Shown piece after piece: positions 6,799 through 12,311 of a DNA stretch of 12,311 nt. Source of the DNA: Candidatus Aminicenantota bacterium (GTDB lineage: Bacteria; Acidobacteriota; Aminicenantia; Aminicenantales; JAFGBC01). Under the pieces are notes generated by a model, which was given only the letters and a program-made list of their open reading frames with translations, ran no database searches and was not told the DNA's origin. The DNA is taken from positions 1 to 12,311 of the forward strand of contig JAFGBC010000080.1 in NCBI GenBank assembly GCA_016933355.1, in the 5' to 3' direction. Position 1 is the stretch's first letter; each line of letters opens with the position of its first letter. The position numbers and the translations under genes are program-made.

Positions 6799-7508
6799 AG
6801 CTCCTCGTCCTCCTCATCCATCTCGTCGTCCGCGGCCCCGGCGGACCCCAGACGGAAGGCCAGGCCGCAGCGGAGACTCAGGAATCCCTGGTGGCCGAAG
6901 CCGGAGGCCCCGAACTTCGCCGCGTCCTTGGCGAAGAGGACGAGATAGCCCGCCTCAACCGACGCCGACAGCCTCGACCACACGCCGAACTCGATTCCAA
7001 GCCCGCCGTTCAGGGCCGGACTCGTCTTGGCGAACCGGGACTCCGCGTCCGCGGGCGCGGCAAGATAGGCGCCGCCGAAGGCCCGGGAGCTCACGCGCCA
7101 AGGGGCGATGCCGCCGCCGAACGTGAGGTAGGGCTCGACTCCGCCCGGCGGGCCGAGGACGATCGTCGCGCCGAGCGTATAGCGGGGAAGGACCAGGGCG
7201 GGCTTGTCGTCCTTGTAGCCGGACGGGCGCTGGTCGGCCTTGAAGAACAGCCAGTCGTAGCTATAGCCGGCGTCCAGGCGCAGGCGGGGACCGATGTGGT
7301 AGCCGAGGACCAGGCCGAGGCCCGCGCCGGGGATCACCGTTTCGCGCAGCGACGCGGTGCCGGTATAAGCGCCGTGGAGCGAAACCAGACTGCCCGGAAA
7401 GAGCCCGATGCGGAGGCGCCCTTCGGCCCGGGCCGCTGCCGGCAGGGCGGCCAGGCCGCAGACAAGGGCTGCGACGGCGAGCGGCCGAATCCTTATTTGA
7501 TGGTCCAT
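6795..7508 (-). CDS. Small outer-membrane beta-barrel protein (copy 2) with acidic C-terminal tail
   Basis: The protein has 237 residues and a signal peptide (cleavage near ARA-EG, residue 28). It is a beta-barrel of the same family as the protein at 5536-6195, sharing KADQRPSGYK, PYLTFGGGIAPWR, SPALNGGLG and LFAKDAAKFG. The barrel appears to end at LAFRLG (about 221), after which a 16-residue tail rich in Asp and Glu (DDEMDEEDEEL) is added. Copy 1 lacks this tail, and it hides the usual terminal aromatic beta-signal. The tail codons GAGGAGGACGAGGAG serve as a purine-rich ribosome-binding stretch for the next gene. The ATG at 7508 lies inside the end of lipoprotein 2 (16-base overlap) and is preceded by AAGGA at about 5 bases. 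The function is unknown. Confidence 0.8.
   Translation of the reverse strand: MDHQIRIRPLAVAALVCGLAALPAAARAEGRLRIGLFPGSLVSLHGAYTGTASLRETVIPGAGLGLVLGYHIGPRLRLDAGYSYDWLFFKADQRPSGYKDDKPALVLPRYTLGATIVLGPPGGVEPYLTFGGGIAPWRVSSRAFGGAYLAAPADAESRFAKTSPALNGGLGIEFGVWSRLSASVEAGYLVLFAKDAAKFGASGFGHQGFLSLRCGLAFRLGSAGAADDEMDEEDEEL
6801..6815 (-). promoter_or_regulatory. Ribosome-binding site of lipoprotein 1 embedded in coding sequence
   Basis: The minus strand reads GAGGAGGACGAGGAG, ending 2 bases before the ATG at 6798. It contains two Shine-Dalgarno cores, at about 2 and 10 bases from the start codon, inside the last codons of barrel 2. With the ATGA stop-start overlap, this supports coupled translation and decides the start of lipoprotein 1. 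Confidence 0.6.
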
Positions 7509-8086
7509 GTGTAATCCTTGTTGCCGTCAACGTCGATCGTCGTCGAGGCCACCTCCCGGCCGCTATCGACCCGATAGGCCTTCAGGAAGTACTCGCCGAA
7601 CGCGACGTTCATGATCCAGCGGTCCTCGTCGTCGGCCAACTCGAATTGGAAGACGTCGTTCAAGTAGATCTTCAGGGCCGTCCCGTAATTGTTGATGACG
7701 TTGATGTCGGGCGGGTCCCCGATCGACCAGCTGTAATCCGTGTAGCTGGTGACGTCGATCGTCGTGTCGTCGACGACGGCGGCCGTACCGAGTCTCTTGG
7801 CCTCGAGGTCGTGCTCGTCGAGCGAGACGTCCTTGATCTTCTTGGTCTCGTCGTCCCCGAGCGCGAACTGGAAGGCCCCGTCCATGTAAATGTCCAGGGT
7901 CTCGCCGTAACCGTTCGCGACGACGATCCGGGCGATCTCGTCGCCGCTCGTATCGTCGTCATCGTCGTCGGAATCGGGCCCGAAGATGCTCTCGCAGCTC
8001 GCCAGGACCAGGATCAACATCAGGAGGACGATCCCGAGGCCGACGATCGCCAGGACGTCGCTCCATCTCGGCACTTTGAAGGGCAT
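7493..8086 (-). CDS. Lipoprotein with two internal PEGA-like repeats and an Asp-rich tether (copy 2)
   Basis: The protein has 197 residues. A basic N-terminus and a long hydrophobic segment (10-29) end in the good lipobox LASC, with C31 as the lipidation site. An aspartate-rich linker (38-45) follows, probably a flexible tether. Repeats A (52-122) and B (123-195) then follow with the same I-x-V-x-N-x-x-G ... QF ... TTI-x-V ... DY-x-W-x-I plan as the copy at 6223-6798. A matches A and B matches B much better than A matches B, so the internal duplication is older than the gene duplication. The ATG at 8086 has GAGGTG about 6 bases upstream. An in-frame start at 8293 would run into the permease gene and has no signal peptide. 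It is the first gene of the packed block that ends with bamA. The function is unknown. A surface or periplasmic partner of the adjacent barrel is the simplest reading. Confidence 0.82.
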   Translation of the reverse strand: MPFKVPRWSDVLAIVGLGIVLLMLILVLASCESIFGPDSDDDDDDTSGDEIARIVVANGYGETLDIYMDGAFQFALGDDETKKIKDVSLDEHDLEAKRLGTAAVVDDTTIDVTSYTDYSWSIGDPPDINVINNYGTALKIYLNDVFQFELADDEDRWIMNVAFGEYFLKAYRVDSGREVASTTIDVDGNKDYTWTIK

Positions 8087-8108
8087 GGGGACACCTCGGT
8101 ATTGAACT

Positions 8109-8122
8109 ATCCTTCCCTTAGA
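8109..8122 (-). promoter_or_regulatory. Leader element upstream of lipoprotein 2
   Basis: The minus strand reads TCTAAGGGAAGGAT, ending exactly 22 bases before the ATG at 8086. The GNAT gene has TCTAGGGAAGGAT at the same 22-base distance from its own ATG. The GGGAAGGA core is Shine-Dalgarno-like but too far upstream to be the main ribosome-binding site, since GAGGTG lies closer. It may be a ribosome standby site or a target of a regulator. Confidence 0.35.
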
Positions 8123-8161
8123 TGGAGCGCAGCCCCGATTCATTCCCGAAGGGACTTTGAA

Positions 8162-8167
8162 ATTATG
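8162..8167 (-). promoter_or_regulatory. Weak candidate -10 for the lipoprotein/barrel/bamA block
   Basis: CATAAT on the minus strand lies in the 92-base gap after the permease gene, about 40 bases upstream of the leader element. A similar distance separates the -10 candidates from the element in the GNAT leader. No convincing -35 hexamer is seen, so the block may instead be read through from the exporter genes. Confidence 0.25.
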
Positions 8168-8178
8168 CCGACCGGCGC

Positions 8179-9561
8179 TCAGTCGTGGCGGAGGGCCTGG
8201 ACCGGGTCGACCCGGGCCGCCCGGCGGGCGGGATAAAGGCCGGCGGCCAGGCTGACGGCGACGGCGAAGGCCAGCGCGCCGAGGAACAGCCACCAGGGGA
8301 AGGCGAAATAGTCGATGGCGGGGACCCCCTGCCGGGCCAGAAAATAGTTGACGACCCGGTTGATGGCCCGGCTGACGGCCCAGCCCAGCCCGTACCCGAA
8401 CAGCCCGCCCAGGAACCCGATGACGCTCGCCTCGAAGACGAAGACGGAGCGGACGTCCCCGTCGCCGGCGCCGACCGCTTTCATGATCCCGATCTCGCGG
8501 GTCCGCTCCAGGATGGACATGATCATGGTGTTGATGATCCCCAGGGCGGCGACGAAGACGGCGATCATCCCGATCGCGGCCAGGACCATGTCCAGGAACA
8601 GGAAGCCCCGGCGAATCTGGGCGAATTGATCGGCCAGGGCGAAGGTGGAGAACCCCATGTCCCGAATCCGGGTCTTGACCGATTCCGCGTCCGCCGGCGA
8701 GGAGAGCCGGACATTGAGGGCCGAGTATCCGGCCCGCCCTTCCTGGAGCCGGAAGACGTCCCAGATGCTGCGGAAAGGAAGCGACTTGATCTTCCCGGCC
8801 GCGCCGGGCGGGATCATGAGCTCTTTCAAGACCCCCTCCGGACCGAAGGCGCCGCTTTCGGAGACGCCGACGACCGTGAAGGCGTAGGTTTCGCGGTTCA
8901 GAGGAAGCGCACCCCCTTGAAGAAAGGAGACAATGCCCGCCGGAGCGAGGAGGCTCGGGTCGAACGAGACCGAGACGAGCTCGAGCCTGGCCCCCAGGAT
9001 GGAGGCCGGGTCCTTGACGCCGACGCCGCGCAGGAAGAAACCGTCGACGATGATCTCGGCGGCCTCGTCGGAGGCGTAGGGCCGTCCCGTCCTGATCCTG
9101 ACCGCCTTCGAGCCCGCGATCCGGGCCGGCAGGACTTGAACGAGCCGGAATTCCTCGCGGCCGTTGAGGCGAACCAAGGCCGGGAAGCTGACGTCGGGAT
9201 AAGCGGTTTCGACGCCGGGAAGCGCGGCGATCGCCTCGAGAGCCCGGTCGTCGAGGACGGCCGCCGCCTGTCCCGCCGGCTCGCCCCGTTCCCGCCCGGC
9301 CCCTGATTCTCCGCCTGCGGCCGGGTCGCGACCGTCCGGTCGGGCCCCCGGTCCCCCGCCCGGCGGGAAAACGATGACCGTGTTCAAGAGATCCAGACTT
9401 CGGAAAGCCTCGGCCACGTTCTTCTGCATGCCGAGGCCGAAGGAGATCATGGCCGTGAAAGCGCCGATCCCGACGACGACGCCGGCCGTGGTCAGCAGCG
9501 TGCGGAGCTTCACCTTCCAGAGATTGGACAGGGAGAGCTCCATATGGTCGCGGAATCTCAT
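8179..9561 (-). CDS. ABC exporter permease, MacB/FtsX family
   Basis: This 460-residue permease has the MacB_PCD plus FtsX layout: one N-terminal membrane helix (about 20-43, after a basic LWKVKLRTLLT start), a long periplasmic domain, then three C-terminal helices (about 323-350, 372-398 and 421-443). The conserved cytoplasmic motif REIGIMKAVGA (355-365) and the ending YPARRAARVDPVQALRHD are typical. Relatives move lipoproteins, peptides or toxins by mechanotransmission rather than ordinary translocation. The periplasmic domain begins with a Gly/Pro/Arg-rich low-complexity segment (66-100) that looks disordered. The ATG at 9561 overlaps the stop of the ATPase gene (ATGA), with GAGGAAAG upstream. 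No MacA-like adaptor is present in the window. The substrate is unknown. Confidence 0.9.
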   Translation of the reverse strand: MRFRDHMELSLSNLWKVKLRTLLTTAGVVVGIGAFTAMISFGLGMQKNVAEAFRSLDLLNTVIVFPPGGGPGARPDGRDPAAGGESGAGRERGEPAGQAAAVLDDRALEAIAALPGVETAYPDVSFPALVRLNGREEFRLVQVLPARIAGSKAVRIRTGRPYASDEAAEIIVDGFFLRGVGVKDPASILGARLELVSVSFDPSLLAPAGIVSFLQGGALPLNRETYAFTVVGVSESGAFGPEGVLKELMIPPGAAGKIKSLPFRSIWDVFRLQEGRAGYSALNVRLSSPADAESVKTRIRDMGFSTFALADQFAQIRRGFLFLDMVLAAIGMIAVFVAALGIINTMIMSILERTREIGIMKAVGAGDGDVRSVFVFEASVIGFLGGLFGYGLGWAVSRAINRVVNYFLARQGVPAIDYFAFPWWLFLGALAFAVAVSLAAGLYPARRAARVDPVQALRHD

Positions 9562-10286
9562 CGGAGTCTTTCCTCGGCCTCGACCCGGCCGTCGCGGAGC
9601 CGGATGACGATATGGGCGAACTCGCGGGCCAGCGCGGCTTCGTGGGTCACCATCAAGATCGTCAACCCCCGGCTCCGGTTGAGCTCGGCCAGGAGGCCGA
9701 CGATCTCCCGGGCCGTTCCGCTGTCGAGGTTTCCGGTGGGTTCGTCGGCCAGGATGAGGGGAGGCCGGTTGACCAGGGCCCGGGCGATGGCGACCCGCTG
9801 CTGCTCGCCGCCCGAGAGCTCGGCCGGCCTGTGCCGGCTCCGTCCGGAAAGCCCGACCTGCTCCAGGAGGGCCGCGGCCCTGTCTCGGCGCTCGGCTTTG
9901 GCGACGCCGCTGAAGATCAGAGGAAACGCGACGTTCTCATGCGCGGTCCGGGCCGGCAGGAGGTTGAAGGACTGGAAGACCATGCCCACGCCGCTCCTCC
10001 GGAAGCGGGAGAGGCCGTCCCGATCCAGGCCCGCCAGAGCCTTTCCGCGGACGGCGATCGTCCCGGCGCTGGGCGTGTCCAGGCCGCCGACGAGGTTGAG
10101 GAGGGTGGACTTGCCGGAGCCGGAAGCGCCGGTCACGGCCGCGAACGTCCCGGGCGCGATCCGGAAGCTCACGTCGCGGAGGGCGGGGATTTCGACGCGG
10201 CCCAGCCGGTAGGTCTTGGACAGTCCGCGAACATCGACGGCGGGGACCCGTTCCGGCGGCGCTTCGGGCTCAGGAACGCGGCTCAT
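9558..10286 (-). CDS. ABC exporter ATP-binding protein, MacB/LolD type
   Basis: This 242-residue ATPase carries all ABC motifs: Walker A GASGSGKST (53-61), Q-loop VFQSFNLL (103-110), signature LSGGEQQRVAIARAL (157-171), Walker B LILADEPTGNLD (177-188) and the switch histidine in MVTHE (H215). The DEPTGNLDS and FNLLP forms are characteristic of the LolD/MacB/FtsE group, which fits the adjacent FtsX-type permease. Its ATG at 10286 lies 17 bases inside the end of the GNAT gene. The ribosome-binding site is weak (GAAAAGA), so translation may depend on coupling to the upstream gene. A Pro/Glu-rich N-terminal extension of about 15 residues precedes the conserved domain. The protein energises the permease at 8179-9561. 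Confidence 0.93.
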   Translation of the reverse strand: MSRVPEPEAPPERVPAVDVRGLSKTYRLGRVEIPALRDVSFRIAPGTFAAVTGASGSGKSTLLNLVGGLDTPSAGTIAVRGKALAGLDRDGLSRFRRSGVGMVFQSFNLLPARTAHENVAFPLIFSGVAKAERRDRAAALLEQVGLSGRSRHRPAELSGGEQQRVAIARALVNRPPLILADEPTGNLDSGTAREIVGLLAELNRSRGLTILMVTHEAALAREFAHIVIRLRDGRVEAEERLR

Positions 10287-11274
10287 GTCTTTTCAATACG
10301 TAATAATTCCGGCGGGGTTCGCCGGAGGCGCTCAGAACATCGACGACACGATAGCCGCGCCGGAACAGCGTCTGGAAGGCCGCCCGCGTCCCGAGCCGCC
10401 AGTCGAGCGGAATGCGGCGGACGCGCTCGTCGCCGGTGTCGGTCTCGCGGAGCATGTCGTAAAAGTCGGCCGGGATCCGGACCAGGCAGGGATCGGCCTC
10501 CGGGTTGAGCGTCAGCCCGTCCCAAATCTCCAGACGGCGCACCCCGCTCCGGCAGTCGACCTCGGCCTCGAACGCGTTGATGGCGTCGGCTCCGGCGTCG
10601 AGCAGCGGCGCGAGAGCGAGCGTGGAGCGCCTCGGCTCGCGGCGCAGGTCCCAGAAGGCGAAGAAGCGGTCCGAAGGCAGGTCGGCCCGGTTGAGCCGCC
10701 CGCCGAAGGCGCCGTAGGCGTCCTCCCGGTATTCGAGGACGTCCATCCCCAGCTTGTGAATGTTCCGGAGGGCGTTGACCCCGGTCAGGGGGTCGAAGGT
10801 GCAGACGACGGCGCCGACGCCGAAGACGTCGAGCAGGATCTTCTTCTGGAACTCCTTGAGCGGGACCCCCAGCCCGCGGCTTTCGAAGCCGGGGCGGACG
10901 CCCGCGTACTGGGAATAGAACCAGAGGTTGGACGGGTCGCGGAAGCCGACGGCCCTGTCCCTGACGCCGATGAACCCGTAGCTGAAACCGACCAGCCCGC
11001 TGTCGTCGACCGGGAAGCCGCTCCGGCCGTCGCCGGCGAAGACGCCGATGAAGAGGCTCCCCCCGTCATGAAAATAATTCTCGCTCATCATGTTCCGGCT
11101 GCCCGGCAGGGCGTCCTCGGCGAAGTCCCAGATCGCGTTCCGGAGCCGCTCGTATTTCAGGTAATCGGCCGGACGGTCCGAGGTCTCGACCCGGAACAGA
11201 TAGTCGTGGCCCCGGACCGTCCGGACCTCGCTCAACGCGTTCCCGTCGATACGACGGATACCATTTCCATTCAT
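10270..11274 (-). CDS. GNAT-superfamily acyltransferase, COG3375-like
   Basis: This 334-residue protein has a core (about 40-210) matching my recollection of the COG3375 predicted acetyltransferases. YSQYAGVRPGFESRGLGVPLK (120-140) contains the acyl-CoA loop, followed by the family's characteristic TFDPLTGVNALRNIHKLGMD (159-178), then a YGAFGGRLN segment and LPSDRFFAFWDL. In the CoA-binding loop (Q/R-x-x-G-x-G) the first position is Glu here (ESRGLG), an unusual substitution. The C-terminal part (about 215-334) extends beyond the GNAT core and has no family I can name. Some relatives are associated with N-acyl amino acid metabolism, but I cannot assign a substrate. The ATG at 11274 is preceded by GGGGGG about 6 bases upstream. 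The gene leads the minus-strand block and overlaps the ABC ATPase by 17 bases, so it is co-expressed with the exporter. A functional link is not proven. Confidence 0.8.
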   Translation of the reverse strand: MNGNGIRRIDGNALSEVRTVRGHDYLFRVETSDRPADYLKYERLRNAIWDFAEDALPGSRNMMSENYFHDGGSLFIGVFAGDGRSGFPVDDSGLVGFSYGFIGVRDRAVGFRDPSNLWFYSQYAGVRPGFESRGLGVPLKEFQKKILLDVFGVGAVVCTFDPLTGVNALRNIHKLGMDVLEYREDAYGAFGGRLNRADLPSDRFFAFWDLRREPRRSTLALAPLLDAGADAINAFEAEVDCRSGVRRLEIWDGLTLNPEADPCLVRIPADFYDMLRETDTGDERVRRIPLDWRLGTRAAFQTLFRRGYRVVDVLSASGEPRRNYYVLKRHEPRS

Positions 11275-11296
11275 AAAAGACCCCCCGTTAACGCCG

Positions 11297-11309
11297 ATCC
11301 TTCCCTAGA
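11297..11309 (-). promoter_or_regulatory. Leader element upstream of the GNAT gene
   Basis: The minus strand reads TCTAGGGAAGGAT, ending 22 bases before the ATG at 11274. This is the same sequence (one base shorter) and the same spacing as the element upstream of lipoprotein 2. GAAGATTG directly precedes it and is also found in the solute-binding protein leader. Confidence 0.35.
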
Positions 11310-11350
11310 CAATCTTCGCTGCGCTCACCGTTTGAATTCGCCTTTCGTTT

Positions 11351-11388
11351 ATTATAACTTATTATGGGGAGCAGAAAATACTCGACAA
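11351..11388 (-). promoter_or_regulatory. Candidate promoter region of the GNAT/exporter operon
   Basis: Two overlapping options are seen on the minus strand. TTGTCG (11383-11388) is followed after 16 bases by CATAAT (11361-11366). A perfect TATAAT lies a little downstream at 11351-11356. The region is the most AT-rich part of the intergenic space. The leader to the ATG at 11274 would be about 70-80 bases and includes the shared leader element. Confidence 0.45.
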
Positions 11389-11508
11389 AATCCTTGCTGC
11401 CCCCCGAGGACTCGCCGGCCGATAAAGAAATAGGGAGTCAATTATTTTCCGCCCGGCTAGTCCTTATCCTTCGGAAAACCGCGGGCTGTGAAGAATGGAG
11501 GCACCGCC

Positions 11509-12311
11509 ATGAGATCGATCCGCATCTTTATCCTGATTGTCCTGGCCGCCCTGCTGGCCGCCGAGCCGCTCGCCGGCGCGTCGATCGAGGTCCGGGCCGT
11601 GGCCCGGGCCGAAGACCTCCCCGAGCCTTTCTGCACGGCCTGGGCGGGCGGCGACATCCTCGTCTCGGACGGGCGCTTCCTCGCCCTGATCGGCGGGTCG
11701 GACCGCGCCCTCAAGACGACCCTCAACCTCCCGACCGCCAGCCTCAAGGGGAGCGTCATCGCCTTCGTCCCGGCCGGAAGGGATTGCGCCGACGCCCTCG
11801 TCATCGGAGCGCCCGCCCTTATCGTCAAGAACCGCAATCATTACCTGACCTACGGCGCTCTCGCGCCGCGGCCCGATCCCTCCGGCCGGACGGCCGCCCT
11901 GGAAGCCGAGGCGTCCTACGCGGACGCCGAAGGACGGAAGGCCGCGGTCCGGACGGTCTACCGCTTCGGCGCCGGCGCGGGACGAATCGAGATCGTTTCG
12001 ACCTTGACCAACTCCGGGACCGCGCCTTTCGAGGGCCTGGGCTTCTCTCTCTACTTCAACGCCCAGAGCTCCTATTACTTCAACCCCTACAACAAGGAGC
12101 GTTTCCCCGACCTCAATTTCCGCGTCTATCAGAAGCCGAAACACGCCTTGGGCTGGCTCAACCTGAATCCCGTCCCGGCCGGCGGGCGGCGCTGGCCCGG
12201 GACGCTCGCTCCCGGAGCGTCCGTCTCGGCACGCTACATCCTGATTGCCGGGGAAACGCCCGAAGCCGTAACGGCTTCGATCTATCGCGAGCTGAAGGCC
12301 GAGACGGCGAC
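11509..12311 (+). CDS. Secreted protein of unknown function, 3' end outside the window
   Basis: An ATG at 11509 with GGAGG seven bases upstream opens a frame of 267 codons that runs off the window end. The N-terminus is a classical signal peptide (RSIRIFILIVLAALLAAEPLAGA, with cleavage near residue 23 or 24). The mature part is rich in beta-type stretches, including GDILVSDGRFLALIGGS, YRFGAGAGRIEIVSTLTNSG, an aromatic patch SLYFNAQSSYYFNPY and ALGWLNLNPVP. It then reaches APGASVSARYILIAGE, which resembles the end of an immunoglobulin-like or carbohydrate-handling domain. No catalytic motif is visible in this part, and any enzymatic domain may lie downstream. The codon pattern is strongly GC-ending, as in the neighbouring genes. 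I do not recognise the family. It is the only plus-strand gene and is transcribed divergently from the GNAT gene. Confidence 0.8.
   Translation, partial: MRSIRIFILIVLAALLAAEPLAGASIEVRAVARAEDLPEPFCTAWAGGDILVSDGRFLALIGGSDRALKTTLNLPTASLKGSVIAFVPAGRDCADALVIGAPALIVKNRNHYLTYGALAPRPDPSGRTAALEAEASYADAEGRKAAVRTVYRFGAGAGRIEIVSTLTNSGTAPFEGLGFSLYFNAQSSYYFNPYNKERFPDLNFRVYQKPKHALGWLNLNPVPAGGRRWPGTLAPGASVSARYILIAGETPEAVTASIYRELKAETA

Larger units (their letters stand above)
11275..11508. other. Divergent intergenic region
   Basis: This 234-base stretch separates the minus-strand GNAT/exporter operon from the plus-strand gene at 11509. The middle (about 11340-11390) is AT-rich and carries -10-like hexamers on both strands: TATAAT and CATAAT on minus, and TATAAC preceded by TTGAAT at a short 15-base spacing on plus. 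No coding sequence, tRNA or clear terminator is seen. Co-regulation of the two directions is possible. Confidence 0.5.

Noticed and set aside
6279..7549. A 16-base exact direct repeat (6279-6294 and 7534-7549) as a possible recombination or attachment site
   Set aside because: It lies at equivalent codons (STTI region) of the two paralogous lipoproteins, so it is explained by the gene duplication rather than by a mobile element.
8073..8161. Short direct repeat ACTTTGAA at 8073-8080 and 8154-8161 around the lipoprotein 2 start
   Set aside because: It is only 8 bases plus loose flanks, and one copy is inside the coding sequence. Chance is the simplest explanation.
8185..9306. A 373-codon plus-strand frame opposite the permease gene
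   Set aside because: Its translation is a string of Gly, Asp, Pro and Arg without domain features. The minus strand encodes a full MacB-type permease.
11494..11511. Five-codon upstream ORF (MEAPP) whose stop overlaps the ATG at 11509
   Set aside because: It has no ribosome-binding site of its own. The GGAGG inside it is the ribosome-binding site of the main gene, so the tiny frame is probably incidental.
11464..12144. A 226-codon minus-strand frame opposite the secreted protein gene
   Set aside because: The plus strand has a proper ribosome-binding site and signal peptide here. The antisense product is compositionally biased with no recognisable motif.

Overview
The window comes from a GC-rich bacterium with two membranes. 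It encodes a BamA-type Omp85 protein, two small outer-membrane beta-barrels, several lipoprotein-type signal peptides and a MacB/LolCDE-type ABC exporter. The protein style and operon layout remind me of Acidobacteriota or Candidatus Aminicenantes genomes, but no rRNA or marker gene fixes the lineage, so this is inference. No tRNA, rRNA, CRISPR array, insertion sequence, integrase or phage gene was seen. The whole window looks chromosomal.

Almost everything is on the minus strand, so it is read from right to left. The first block (11274 down to 8179) is a COG3375-type GNAT acyltransferase, an ABC ATPase and a MacB/FtsX-type permease, joined by overlaps of 17 and 4 bases. After a 92-base gap comes a tightly packed envelope block (8086 down to 3206): lipoprotein 2, beta-barrel 2, lipoprotein 1, beta-barrel 1 and bamA, with overlaps of 16 and 4, a gap of 27 and an overlap of 4. 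The two lipoprotein/barrel pairs are paralogous, so a two-gene unit of about 1.27 kb has been duplicated in tandem directly upstream of bamA. This unit is the most original feature of the window.

A GC-rich hairpin follows bamA. Then an extended -10 promoter starts a separate gene for an M19 membrane dipeptidase lipoprotein (3129 down to 1864). A 21-bp inverted repeat with a T-tract (terminator, operator or both) separates it from a family-5 solute-binding protein (1680 down to 43). A possible next gene begins at base 32 and leaves the window. At the right end, an AT-rich divergent intergenic region (11275-11508) separates the minus-strand block from one plus-strand gene (11509 to the end). 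That gene encodes a secreted protein of unknown function and is cut by the window edge.

Working model (inference): the exporter, the duplicated lipoprotein/barrel pair and BamA belong to one envelope-biogenesis or surface-display neighbourhood. The dipeptidase and solute-binding protein handle peptides or other oligomers. A short sequence is shared by the leaders of the GNAT and lipoprotein 2 genes at an identical distance from the start codon, which may link their expression.
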